From IMG/VR virus record IMGVR_UViG_3300036985_008102, positions 1 to 41,943 of that record: 41,943 nt of DNA; one strand, written 5' to 3'. Shown here piece after piece: positions 14,440 to 21,364 of the stretch. The notes under the pieces are model-generated. The model was not told where the DNA came from, ran no database searches, and saw only the letters and a program-made list of their open reading frames with translations. Each line of letters begins with the position of its first letter. The first letter of the stretch is position 1. Position numbers and translations under genes: made by a program. Origin of the DNA: a virus.

Positions 14440-14933
14440 TGCATCACCCTCACAAGCCGAGCCAATAGCTCAAGAATGCACTCATGCCTGACGACTGACA
14501 CACTGTCATTTCCATTTTCGTTATAGGCTGCTTCACCAGCAAACTCGCCATATTCAAACGCGATGTCAACTAGTTCAACATGACGCGCGATGCGCTTGTC
14601 TAGGTCAAATGTTTCAAAACATCGATCTAAAAACTGTGTTTCAAGCGAATTCTTTTTACTCTCACGCTCTTTGGCCTTCGCTTCAACGGCAGCACACTTT
14701 GCCTGATGTTCAAGTAACGCTGCAGGTTTTGCGTCTCTCTCAGCCTGACACAATTCAGAATCTCTGGCAATCAAAACGTACGGTTTTAGTGGGTTAACAT
14801 TAGCCTCCCTGTCAACCCGAAACTTTTCTGAATACCAATCAAATTCACGCTCTCGAATGGCTCTCCGAAGGCATGCAACCTTGTCAGGAATGCTTTCTCC
14901 GGTTGATGTTGTTACCCCTTCTGTTTCTTTCAT
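14436..14933 (-). CDS. Helical protein of unknown function
   Basis: 165 aa, mostly charged helix (CLRRAIREREFDWYSEKFRV, then an Ala/Lys/Glu-rich segment) followed by FLDRCFETFDLDKRIARHVE. It probably forms a coiled coil. ATGA overlaps on both sides place it firmly in the operon led by the mini prepilin-like gene. Confidence 0.72.
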   Translation of the reverse strand: MKETEGVTTSTGESIPDKVACLRRAIREREFDWYSEKFRVDREANVNPLKPYVLIARDSELCQAERDAKPAALLEHQAKCAAVEAKAKERESKKNSLETQFLDRCFETFDLDKRIARHVELVDIAFEYGEFAGEAAYNENGNDSVSVVRHECILELLARLVRVMQ

Positions 14934-15193
14934 GATTCACCTGAAGCCAACTGTGCCTTGACCTCGCGTCGAGTTCGTTCCTTCAGTACGGCTCGTTCTT
15001 TGACCTTGAGAATCCCGATGAGTCCCTTCTGGCGCTCACGGCTCTTGACGTAGAAGATTTCCCAACGTCCGTCCACGAAGATCGCTCTATCGAGCGTGAC
15101 TCCCTTCTCTTGGCACTGAATCCAGTCCTGCTTAGGGATGTTACCCGGGAGCTTGCCGTGCTTGATTCGCTTGTGGGTATTATGTGTGGGCAT
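14930..15193 (-). CDS. Small basic protein of unknown function
   Basis: 87 aa from the ATG at 15193 (MPTHNTHKRIKHGKLPGN). Very basic, with a strand-rich centre (TLDRAIFVDGRWEIFYVKSRE) and a Lys/Arg-rich end. Nucleic-acid binding is possible from composition. A longer frame reading upstream into the 54-aa gene was rejected. Coupled to 14436 by ATGA. Confidence 0.7.
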   Translation of the reverse strand: MPTHNTHKRIKHGKLPGNIPKQDWIQCQEKGVTLDRAIFVDGRWEIFYVKSRERQKGLIGILKVKERAVLKERTRREVKAQLASGES

Positions 15194-15204
15194 CGGGTAT
15201 GGTC

Positions 15205-15369
15205 TCAATGCGTGAAGAGAAAGTGAATGAGTGCCACAATGAGTGTGATGCAAAGCCCAAGAACAACAATGAAGAAGAGCACGAAAAGCAACTCAGCGAC
15301 GGTAAAACCGCGACGGTGCTTCAGGTTACGAATTCGGTTCAACGTGGACAGTGACGATACATTTTCCAT
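15205..15369 (-). CDS. 54-aa protein with type IV prepilin-like N-terminal motif
   Basis: Residues 17-28 read KHRRGFTVAELL: a basic leader, Gly21, Phe22, and Glu26 at position +5, followed by a hydrophobic helix of more than 20 residues. This is the class III (prepilin peptidase) signal of type IV pilins and minor pseudopilins. The protein ends after the helix (HFLFTH), so the usual pilin globular domain is missing. The gene has its own promoter with a leaderless ATG and leads the long operon down to 11317. It might enter or block a host pilus or secretion system, or may only be a small membrane protein. Confidence 0.75.
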   Translation of the reverse strand: MENVSSLSTLNRIRNLKHRRGFTVAELLFVLFFIVVLGLCITLIVALIHFLFTH

Positions 15370-15375
15370 AATTCA

Positions 15376-15405
15376 ATTCTACCCTAGATGCAACTCAACT
15401 TGCAT
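15376..15405 (-). promoter_or_regulatory. Phage-type promoter, leaderless arrangement
   Basis: ATGCAA, 17 bp, GTAGAAT, 6 bp, ATG at 15369. Confidence 0.72.
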
Positions 15406-15431
15406 TGTTTACTGCATGTGCATGAATAGTC

Positions 15432-15758
15432 TTAGTCGTCCCAGTCATCCACAGCGCTTGGCTCTGAGGCGTGGTCACGTCGAAGCAATTCTTCTTCTGC
15501 GCGCTTCTTCGCTGCAAGGCAATCTTCGATCCCGTTTTTCATTATCGAATACAGGCGTGGTCCACCTTCATCAATGTCTTCTTGAGGAATCCCGAGCAAC
15601 GTCGCTAGCGACCTCATGTCCTCATCAAGGCGATGCTTTTCGTCAAGAATCGAAACGATTTCGGCAGTGAGTCGCTCCTTACGCTTATGAAGTTGAAATG
15701 CACGCTTGCCTTTTTCGGAGTAATCAGAAAAACGTTTTTCTTCAATGATCTTTGTCAT
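15432..15758 (-). CDS. Coiled-coil protein of unknown function
   Basis: 108 aa from the ATG at 15758, with GAGG 5 bp upstream. Charged helices (KRKERLTAEIVSILDEKHRL, then AAKKRAEEELLRRD) with an acidic tail ending DDWDD. Probably a coiled coil. Last gene of the unit starting at 17177. Confidence 0.72.
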   Translation of the reverse strand: MTKIIEEKRFSDYSEKGKRAFQLHKRKERLTAEIVSILDEKHRLDEDMRSLATLLGIPQEDIDEGGPRLYSIMKNGIEDCLAAKKRAEEELLRRDHASEPSAVDDWDD

Positions 15759-15777
15759 CACAGCCTCAATTTTAATT

Positions 15778-16167
15778 TCAAACGTCCCAGTTAATGTGTT
15801 GCCCATGTGGCGACTGCTTTGCTGCAGCGACATCACCGTGATACAGAAACAACACGTATTTTCTTGCCGCGGCGTAAATGTCCGCTAGTACTAATGCCAA
15901 CTGATTATTTTTTTCAGGCGTTTCAGGTTGTGTGGAAGTTGCATAATGTTGAGCTGCGGCCCGACTCATCTCTTCACCGATAAGGATAAGCTCGAACGAT
16001 TCATCAACAGTCATCACGGTGCCGTCACCAAACTTCTTGACATGCTTGAGATCCGGATTAGTTCTATATGCTCCCTTCGTATTTTCACTGATGCGTGGAT
16101 CAGCTTCAATACGTGTCAAGAGTTCACAAACGTCTGCCGACAAGATTTCGTCTTTATTCTTCTTCAT
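15778..16167 (-). CDS. Protein of unknown function
   Basis: 129 aa. Helical parts (SADVCELLTRIEADPRISENT, SFELILIGEEMSRAAAQHY) flank KFGDGTVMTVD. No family recognised. AGAGGA lies 4-5 bp before the ATG. Confidence 0.75.
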   Translation of the reverse strand: MKKNKDEILSADVCELLTRIEADPRISENTKGAYRTNPDLKHVKKFGDGTVMTVDESFELILIGEEMSRAAAQHYATSTQPETPEKNNQLALVLADIYAAARKYVLFLYHGDVAAAKQSPHGQHINWDV

Positions 16168-16179
16168 ACATTCCTCTTT

Positions 16180-16473
16180 TCAATTGACTTTTTTCATTCT
16201 GTGAGCGCGTTCACCAAACACAAACGTTTGTCGCCAATATCGATCGATGTCAGAATCATTCGTGATTGTGTGATAACGTTGAACCTCGTATCCTTGTTCA
16301 ATGATTCCGTTTTCGAATTCGAATTGGCGTTCGCTAAAATTGATCGCAATAATGCGGCCCAACATTTTCGTGCGTCTTTGTCGTCCGCACTTCAAGCAGT
16401 CGCGACGACGATAGATTTCATAATTCATAAACTCAACATCATCGCCGATCTTGAGAGATTTCTTAACCTTCAT
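16180..16473 (-). CDS. Small barrel-like protein, tandem paralogue of 16521
   Basis: 97 aa. It shares with the next gene upstream the frame KVGD(D/E)VEFM-Y at the N-terminus, a G-(R/I)-I-I strand in the middle, and a late DRW/DRYWR followed by VGE/FGER and VRKIK-like ends, so the two come from a tandem duplication. A CLKCG pair occurs in this copy only. The pattern suggests an SH3-like barrel. GAAGG precedes the ATG. Function unknown. Confidence 0.75.
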   Translation of the reverse strand: MKVKKSLKIGDDVEFMNYEIYRRRDCLKCGRQRRTKMLGRIIAINFSERQFEFENGIIEQGYEVQRYHTITNDSDIDRYWRQTFVFGERAHRMKKVN

Positions 16474-16520
16474 CGTTGACCTTCAATTGAATGAAACAAC
16501 GTAATTGCTTTGTTCAGAAC

Positions 16521-16832
16521 TCATTGTGGATTTGCTCCTTTGATTTTTCGAACGCAATCAAATTGCTCGCCGACGATTTTATCTTCTTTACGCCAACGAT
16601 CGATAACGACATCACCACTCTCGATCACGAACGGTTCGACTTCGTATGCAACTGAACCATCACCAAAAACGTCATGATAACGTGTGTCAAGAACGCCGAT
16701 GATTATACCCCTCCACTTTACCGGAATGCCTGTGGACGATTCAGTCCCGTCATGACCACGAAAACAGTCGTAATACATGAACTCGACTTCATCGCCGACT
16801 TTGAGATCGTTGTTTTTCGAAGAACTTTTCAT
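16521..16832 (-). CDS. Small barrel-like protein, tandem paralogue of 16180
   Basis: 103 aa. See 16180 for the shared motifs (here KVGDEVEFMYYD near the start, RGIIIGVL in the middle and DRWRKEDKIVGEQ near the end). AAGGA lies 10 bp before the ATG. Acidic. Function unknown. Confidence 0.75.
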   Translation of the reverse strand: MKSSSKNNDLKVGDEVEFMYYDCFRGHDGTESSTGIPVKWRGIIIGVLDTRYHDVFGDGSVAYEVEPFVIESGDVVIDRWRKEDKIVGEQFDCVRKIKGANPQ

Positions 16833-16853
16833 TGTGATCGAATCCTTTCGTAA

Positions 16854-17177
16854 TCACACGTTGATTCGATTGAATCGTTCTGCTCGTTCAATCGCTTGTT
16901 CAGAAACGAGTCTTGCTGATTCGAATGCCAGAGAAACGCATTCAGTGAGTGACGCATTCTCAGCCCAAGGCTCATCGTCATCAGCGAAAACCCACGTCGG
17001 TCCTTGCTCCCAAGTCCAAGTGATGCTGACTGTCTCAGTTGAATCGACCGGGCGAACAATGATAAGGCAATGATTCGGACGATGAATCTCCCAGTCATCA
17101 TTGCTAGCAATAAACCGCTCAGCCTCCTCTAGCGCTCGAACATGCGCGGGTGAAAAATTCCGAATGTCTTCACTCAT
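16854..17177 (-). CDS. Small protein of unknown function, first gene of its unit
   Basis: 107 aa. A helix (SPAHVRALEEAERFIASNDD), a central strand region (HCLIIVRPVDSTETVSITW) and a C-terminal helix ending in INV. The 17223 protein has the same order (helix, strands, helix) and the same last three residues, so they may be paralogues. Leaderless ATG. Confidence 0.75.
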   Translation of the reverse strand: MSEDIRNFSPAHVRALEEAERFIASNDDWEIHRPNHCLIIVRPVDSTETVSITWTWEQGPTWVFADDDEPWAENASLTECVSLAFESARLVSEQAIERAERFNRINV

Positions 17178-17183
17178 GGTCTA

Positions 17184-17213
17184 ATTCTACCTCGATTCAT
17201 CCGTCAGATTCAC
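17184..17213 (-). promoter_or_regulatory. Phage-type promoter, leaderless arrangement
   Basis: GTGAAT, 17 bp, GTAGAAT, 6 bp, ATG at 17177. Confidence 0.72.
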
Positions 17214-17222
17214 TGTTTCAAT

Positions 17223-17600
17223 TCAAACATTGATGTGGACTAGTGCTACTTGGCGACTCAACACAGCTTGGGCCAATTGTTCTGCCCAAACTTTTGCGTT
17301 CGCGATCGTTTCAGCGATCGTTTTGCCACATGCAAACGTTCCGTCGCTGTCGTCAAGCGGTTTAAAAAAGAGCGCGCCATCCATACCAAGAATCCAGTCT
17401 CGCGTTTCGCTAAGAGAACCCCAGCAAACATTGACGTCACCGATCTTCACGCTGATCACAAACCGCCCGCCTCGCCAGTCTTCCATACCTGTCGCGATGA
17501 CCGCGTTCGGGTTCTTTTGTTTGAAGTCTTTTGCGTCATCCAAGGCGATTTGAAACCTCTCGACGTACGCTGCACTTTTCTTACCGGATTCCTTGACCAT
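17223..17600 (-). CDS. Small protein of unknown function, single-gene unit
   Basis: 125 aa. A helix (AYVERFQIALDDAKDFKQ), a strand region (GGRFVISVKIGDVNVCWG) and a C-terminal Ala-rich helix ending in INV. Possibly related to 16854. Transcribed from its own dyad-class promoter, whose upstream region matches that of the 10600 gene. Leaderless ATG. Function unknown. Confidence 0.77.
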   Translation of the reverse strand: MVKESGKKSAAYVERFQIALDDAKDFKQKNPNAVIATGMEDWRGGRFVISVKIGDVNVCWGSLSETRDWILGMDGALFFKPLDDSDGTFACGKTIAETIANAKVWAEQLAQAVLSRQVALVHINV

Positions 17601-17606
17601 GATCTA

Positions 17607-17636
17607 ATCTTACCCTATTGGCGGCCATCTTTGCAC
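17607..17636 (-). promoter_or_regulatory. Phage-type promoter of the dyad class, leaderless
   Basis: GTGCAA, 17 bp, GTAAGAT, 6 bp (TAGATC), ATG at 17600. Confidence 0.82.
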
Positions 17637-17646
17637 TGTTTTCGTT

Positions 17647-17664
17647 GTTGAAAACACTTTCAAT
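17647..17664 (-). promoter_or_regulatory. Upstream dyad of promoter 17607..17636
   Basis: ATTGAAAGTGTTTTCAAC, 10 bp upstream of the -35 motif; identical to the copy at 11240. Confidence 0.62.
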
Positions 17665-17675
17665 AGCGAACTGGA

Positions 17676-17716
17676 AAGTGGTTAGAGACCCGACCTGGTG
17701 GTGATTTTAACCACTT
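17676..17716 (-). repeat. Inverted repeat with conserved ACCAGGTCGGGT loop
   Basis: Perfect 9-bp arms AAGTGGTTA/TAACCACTT. The stop codon of the 17707 gene lies in one arm. The enclosed ACCAGGTCGGGT and flank recur upstream of the 10600 gene. It may act as a terminator-like hairpin or a second regulatory site of the dyad promoters. Confidence 0.5.
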
Positions 17717-18195
17717 TGTAGTGGGTTAACGCCATCACCGCGCACGATCATGTCATCATAAACAAGGCCGTGCACCTGCGCGCAAATTTTCATCTCGACT
17801 TCCCAACTCGCAAAAGCTACTTCGAGATCGTCGTAATGAGCTACGCTGTCGTGTATGCGTTGAATTATAGTCGTTAGGTTCACCAAATCACCCATGTTTT
17901 CGCATGGGAATTCTGAAACGAACCAGTTGGTGATTCTGTTCAGTTGTTGATCGACGCTTCGTAGTGGTTGAAGCGTTGTCAATTCGAAGATCGGATCGTA
18001 TTTGTCATCAGGAATTGAATGCCCAAGTGCACACTTGGCCGCATTATCACCACGGTAGGCGCACCTTTTTTCTGTCGTTGTCAATCCAGGATATACCTTT
18101 ATCGCCTTCATCGAAAAGCAATTTTGTTTTCGAACGCCGTACAGCGCATTATTAAAAATGCGTTGCGCCTGTGTTTTATCGTTCACGTCCAACAT
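17707..18195 (-). CDS. Unknown protein
   Basis: 162 aa from the ATG at 18195; a TTG three codons upstream overlaps the previous stop (TTGA) and is an alternative. Several Cys (KQNCF, KRCAYRGDNAAKCALGHSI) and a helical C-terminal part (SVAHYDDLEVAFASWEVEM). The Cys/His spacing could bind metal. No family recognised. Its stop lies in the conserved inverted repeat at 17676..17716. Confidence 0.73.
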   Translation of the reverse strand: MLDVNDKTQAQRIFNNALYGVRKQNCFSMKAIKVYPGLTTTEKRCAYRGDNAAKCALGHSIPDDKYDPIFELTTLQPLRSVDQQLNRITNWFVSEFPCENMGDLVNLTTIIQRIHDSVAHYDDLEVAFASWEVEMKICAQVHGLVYDDMIVRGDGVNPLQSG

Positions 18196-18200
18196 CCTTT

Positions 18201-18428
18201 TCAAAAGGGATAATCACACCTTCGACCGAGTTGTCCGCTCGTCGTCAACTCAAGACTCGGCTCGATGGGACGCACAATCACTGGACTTGAAATCCGACAC
18301 GTCGTTCCATCGTAAAATCGCGTCCTCACCCGCGGCTTAAAGCCCTTGATTACGAGATCACCTTCAACCCTTGAAAGGCTGACGCTCTCACATTCAAACG
18401 AAAAACCGGGATGCGTATACGTGTCCAT
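18201..18428 (-). CDS. Small protein of unknown function
   Basis: 75 aa from the ATG at 18428 (MDTYTHPGFSFECESVSL). Beta-rich, with SRVEGDLVIKGFKPRVRTRF and VIVRPIEPSLEL. A longer frame upstream would run through the 18466 gene and was not accepted. Function unknown. Confidence 0.65.
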   Translation of the reverse strand: MDTYTHPGFSFECESVSLSRVEGDLVIKGFKPRVRTRFYDGTTCRISSPVIVRPIEPSLELTTSGQLGRRCDYPF

Positions 18429-18465
18429 TATGAGAAACTCGCTTTCGAAATGTTGTTGTAAAATC

Positions 18466-18762
18466 TCACAGCGTGATGTAGCATCGAACGTTGAACGCTT
18501 CGATCGCGAGACGCACCTGGTTTTCGGCTGGCACTGTGAATGGTACCTGACACCCTTGAAGGGCATCTTGAAGGGCTTTCGAGAGTTCTGAAGTGGAAAC
18601 CTTTGGCGTCCCCCTAAACCTCACGAAGACGGTCCCGTCACCCTTGACGTCGCTGATTTGGAATTGAATATTCCCTTCAGCACACGCAGTCAACGTATTC
18701 TGAACGAAGTCATTCAGCTCGGCGAGTTTCCTCTTCGAATCATGAACGAATTCCTTTTTCAC
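18466..18762 (-). CDS. Small protein of unknown function
   Basis: 98 aa. An N-terminal helix (HDSKRKLAELNDFVQNTL), then strands (IQFQISDVKGDGTVFVRF), a helix (SELSKALQDALQG) and a final strand. This alpha/beta order is compact, but no family was recognised. The ATG overlaps the stop of the gene upstream (ATGA). Confidence 0.73.
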   Translation of the reverse strand: MKKEFVHDSKRKLAELNDFVQNTLTACAEGNIQFQISDVKGDGTVFVRFRGTPKVSTSELSKALQDALQGCQVPFTVPAENQVRLAIEAFNVRCYITL

Positions 18763-19001
18763 TTGGGCTCAACTTTCACATATGCCATGACGCCACCAAT
18801 GAATGCGCCTCGTGCAATATGCATGTATAACAGCCTCGTTTCTTTGACGAAGCTCGTCACCTTGCGACAGTCCAAGCGGTTCCCGGTGCTTTCATTCGAA
18901 AAGGCCATACACAACACTTGCAACCTGAATGGAACGCTCGAGCCTTCAAACGTATTGAGTGGCGCCATGCGGGACCCATCGAGTTTCGACCTTGTTTCCA
19001 T
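18759..19001 (-). CDS. Small protein of unknown function, first gene of its unit
   Basis: 80 aa. METRSKLDGSRMAPL start, strands near FRLQVLCMAF, and a C-terminal Gly/Ala-rich helix (LLYMHIARGAFIGGVMAYV) that could lie in a membrane. Leaderless ATG 6 bp from the -10. Leads a four-gene unit. Confidence 0.72.
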   Translation of the reverse strand: METRSKLDGSRMAPLNTFEGSSVPFRLQVLCMAFSNESTGNRLDCRKVTSFVKETRLLYMHIARGAFIGGVMAYVKVEPK

Positions 19002-19007
19002 GGTCTA

Positions 19008-19037
19008 ATAATAACCTTTCTCAACAGCGATTTGCAC
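19008..19037 (-). promoter_or_regulatory. Phage-type promoter, leaderless arrangement
   Basis: GTGCAA, 17 bp, TTATTAT, 6 bp (TAGACC), ATG at 19001. Confidence 0.75.
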
Positions 19038-19103
19038 CAAAACCCGAATAAGAAACTCTGCCATGGTAAACGTCTATCCACGGCCAAAACTAAGGCCAAA
19101 ACT

Positions 19104-19146
19104 GAAACAAAAAAACGGCGGCATCAGAATCTCTTCTAATCCGCCG
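19104..19146 (-). terminator. Strong rho-independent terminator
   Basis: Stem CGGCGG-ATTAGAA/TTCTGAT-G-CCGCCG followed by a run of seven T on the minus strand. Ends the transcription unit of the MoxR region and of the candidate small RNA. Confidence 0.8.
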
Positions 19147-19173
19147 AACGTTACTTGTGAGAGAGGACAGATC
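19104..19173 (-). ncRNA. Candidate small RNA of about 70 nt
   Basis: A promoter-like GTGAAA, 17 bp, GTATGTG (19180..19209) would start transcription near 19173, and the strong terminator at 19104..19146 would end it, with no room for a sizeable gene. The -10 is the weakest of the set. The segment could instead be just the 3' UTR of the 19371 gene. Confidence 0.35.
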
Positions 19174-19179
19174 TACGTT

Positions 19180-19209
19180 CACATACTTTATATAGGCCCA
19201 GCGTTTCAC
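19180..19209 (-). promoter_or_regulatory. Possible phage-type promoter before the candidate small RNA
   Basis: GTGAAA, exactly 17 bp, GTATGTG. Nothing else was seen in 19147..19370 apart from an 18-codon frame near 19300 without a Shine-Dalgarno site. Confidence 0.35.
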
Positions 19210-19370
19210 ACCGCCTGTCAGGGCAAATCTCTATTGGTTGAATGTTAACGTTTAGGCGTGTCTGGTTCCCGAAGAAACACGTTCACATCTTTTGTCGTTT
19301 TCATGCGACCACATTCTCTATTTTTATCGTTGTTTTCTTTATTTCCGTTTAAGATAAGAAAGCGTAAGTG

Positions 19371-19934
19371 TTAGATTTCCGTGATGAGCTTCGCCGCAAC
19401 TGGATCAATGGCGGGAGTTGCGTTCTGTTTTGCAGACGCTTCAAACCTATCGAGCATCGGTGACACGATATCGTGCCAAATCCGAGTGTAGACAAGTCGC
19501 TTACGCTCCTGTCGCTCTTCTCGCGACGGGATACGCTTGCCGGCTCCCATGAGCTTGCGATCACGAATCAACTTCTTAACATGATCGCCAGATGGCGAGT
19601 AGTCTTTCTTAAGTGGAGAATTGGCCGCAGCAACTACGTTAGCCGAACCAATAATCCCGGAATACTTCCGCCAAAGCTTACGAAACTTTCGCTTAAGCAC
19701 CCGAGCCTCTACTGGATCAAGTTGCTTCAACGGAACTCGCATGTCGTGTGCGATCTCTTGAATTGGAATCACACCGAGTTCAAACATCACGCTTTGAACA
19801 AAGGCTTTATCGACCGGTCGCATCTCAGCCCAACTACGTGGCACTGGGCGAATCTTCTTAGGTCCCGGGTCTTTCGTCGTTTTCACTGTCGTGATTCTTT
19901 CAGCTTGTTGTGTCGTGGTTAACGTGCAGCCCAA
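19371..19934 (-). CDS. Basic protein of unknown function, TTG start
   Basis: 187 aa from a TTG that overlaps the end of the 19919 gene by 16 bp; a GTG at codon 17 is an alternative. Basic and largely helical (VEARVLKRKFRKLWRKYSG, KKLIRDRKLMGAGKRIPSREE). The ELGVIPIQEIAHDMRVP segment could be a helix-turn-helix, suggesting DNA binding, which is not certain. Last gene before the terminator at 19104. Confidence 0.7.
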   Translation of the reverse strand: MGCTLTTTQQAERITTVKTTKDPGPKKIRPVPRSWAEMRPVDKAFVQSVMFELGVIPIQEIAHDMRVPLKQLDPVEARVLKRKFRKLWRKYSGIIGSANVVAAANSPLKKDYSPSGDHVKKLIRDRKLMGAGKRIPSREERQERKRLVYTRIWHDIVSPMLDRFEASAKQNATPAIDPVAAKLITEI

Positions 19935-20443
19935 TGGATGTACGAATTTATCATCATCGTCTTCATCTTGTCAAAACGTTCCTTGTCGATAACAAGACCT
20001 ATTCGAGATGCTAGCTTAAGTCCGCGGTGCCATGCTTCAAGTTCTTCATCCAAGATATCAATCTTGTGATGCACGGTTCTGACAGCGTTCGGTGTAAACA
20101 CTTGCGAATAGCCCATTCCAAACCGTTGACCTTTTTCTTTATCTCCTACTAAAAAATGCCCACATTCATGAAGCATGATGTAAAGCTGGTTTTCCGGAGA
20201 CATCCGACAACTAATTTTTATCTCCTTCGTTGCCGGGTAAAAGATGCCATTTTTTCTTCGACAAAACGTAACTACAATTCCTTTTGTCTCGCACCAAGAG
20301 ACCAAAGTCGTAATGTTAACGATTGCATTATCAGAACGCTTACGATCTAGCTTGGCTAGCTTCGGTTTTGCACCACGCTTCACGGCACGTTCGCATCGCG
20401 TTTTAGCTCTCGTATGCCATAAGATTGGATCGAATGTAGCCAT
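19919..20443 (-). CDS. ImmA/IrrE-like zinc metallopeptidase
   Basis: 174 aa from the ATG at 20443 (TTG at 20458 possible). HECGH at 92-96 followed by DEELEAW at 132-138 gives the HExxH plus distal Glu layout of ImmA/IrrE-type zincins. ImmA relatives cut phage repressors and other regulators. Here a partner gene is not obvious; the adjacent basic 19371 protein is one candidate. A basic N-terminal region (RAKTRCERAVKRGAK) precedes the catalytic domain. It lies downstream of a GIY-YIG insertion and a 34-bp palindrome. Confidence 0.75.
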   Translation of the reverse strand: MATFDPILWHTRAKTRCERAVKRGAKPKLAKLDRKRSDNAIVNITTLVSWCETKGIVVTFCRRKNGIFYPATKEIKISCRMSPENQLYIMLHECGHFLVGDKEKGQRFGMGYSQVFTPNAVRTVHHKIDILDEELEAWHRGLKLASRIGLVIDKERFDKMKTMMINSYIHWAAR

Positions 20444-20482
20444 AGCTATAGCTACCAACTTACTTCATAGACACGCCAAGTT

Positions 20483-20516
20483 TCGGGCGCTCGGGTGAAT
20501 TCACCCGAGCGCCCGA
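20483..20516. repeat. 34-bp perfect palindrome
   Basis: Two 17-bp arms meeting at a central GAATTC, arm TCGGGCGCTCGGGTGAA, much more GC-rich than its surroundings. It lies 4 bp from the direct repeat that borders the GIY-YIG insertion, in the position expected for the original moxR terminator, but has no U-run. It could also be a protein-binding or endonuclease-related site. Confidence 0.75.
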
Positions 20517-20520
20517 TCGC

Positions 20521-20542
20521 ATCACTTCTTCGCGTCCTTGGC
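20521..20542 (-). repeat. Direct repeat of the moxR 3' end (copy A)
   Basis: 22 bp identical to 21343..21364. It covers the last codons (AKDAKK) and stop of the GIY-YIG gene. Confidence 0.85.
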
Positions 20543-21301
20543 AACATCTACGCTCATGAATCTTTGCGTGTGACGTCGTACAACATTCTTGACGAGAGCG
20601 TATGATACACATAGTTCTATAGCTGTTTGCTTTCTCGTTTTACCTTCCTTGATGACCATATCAATCATGCGTTGATTTCGTTTAAGAGCGTTTTTCTGGA
20701 GCGTTTTTCCTGAACTAACGTATTGATGTTCTGAACCAACAGGAAGATCTAGATCATGAAGTCGTTTCCAACGTAACAAAATCTTCACAACGTTGTGCTC
20801 ATGTACGTTAAATTCAATCGCAAGTTCTTTGCGCGATTTCCCTGCTTTAAATCCATCAACAATAGGACGATGTTTCTCGTCTGTTTTTCGGGTGCGAGTC
20901 ACAAGTGGCTTACCCAATTTTGACGCTGAAATCTTGACTCGAGCATCTAACGACATGATCCATCCGGATGAATCCTTTTGGTCACCGCCATCAGTCATGT
21001 TATAACCAAAATCCTTGTCAAACGTAGAGAGTTCTGCGACCCAGCGTCGTTCAGCTAAATTTGCATATTCAAGTGATGATATTTCATCTTGAAGAACGCT
21101 GACACAAAAATTCTGAACCCCATGCTTTCGTATCGCGCTGTAAAAACGCGTATCAGCGTTTCGTTTTATCGCTAGCCACACGTGTTTTTTCCAACGTTGT
21201 TTCGCGGTCCTACGCGTCTGACCTACGTATTTCTTATTGTTGACTAAATTGGTGACACAATAAACACACCAATTCCTGACCTTCTTAGTATCGGTATCCA
21301 T
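20522..21301 (-). CDS. GIY-YIG homing endonuclease
   Basis: 259 aa. The GIY-YIG nuclease domain spans residues 12-105: VYCVTN at 13-18, YVGQTRR at 25-31 (the YVG of the motif), conserved Arg and Lys in KQRWKKH, and FYSAIRKHG. The C-terminal half has two helix-turn-helix repeats (SRKELAIEFNVHEHNVVKIL and TRKQTAIELCVSYALVKNVV) for DNA recognition, as in SegA/NUMOD-type free-standing enzymes. It sits between moxR and the ImmA-like gene, and its last codons repeat those of moxR, marking it as an insertion that restored the host gene's 3' end. AGG lies 8 bp before the ATG. Confidence 0.9.
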   Translation of the reverse strand: MDTDTKKVRNWCVYCVTNLVNNKKYVGQTRRTAKQRWKKHVWLAIKRNADTRFYSAIRKHGVQNFCVSVLQDEISSLEYANLAERRWVAELSTFDKDFGYNMTDGGDQKDSSGWIMSLDARVKISASKLGKPLVTRTRKTDEKHRPIVDGFKAGKSRKELAIEFNVHEHNVVKILLRWKRLHDLDLPVGSEHQYVSSGKTLQKNALKRNQRMIDMVIKEGKTRKQTAIELCVSYALVKNVVRRHTQRFMSVDVAKDAKK

Positions 21302-21342
21302 GTTAATACCTATTAAAGGTCAGGAACTAGTTGTGTTAGTCT

Positions 21343-21364
21343 ATCACTTCTTCGCGTCCTTGGC
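21343..21364 (-). repeat. Direct repeat of the moxR 3' end (copy B)
   Basis: 22 bp identical to 20521..20542, the native end of the moxR gene. The two copies are 822 bp apart and frame the GIY-YIG gene. Confidence 0.85.
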
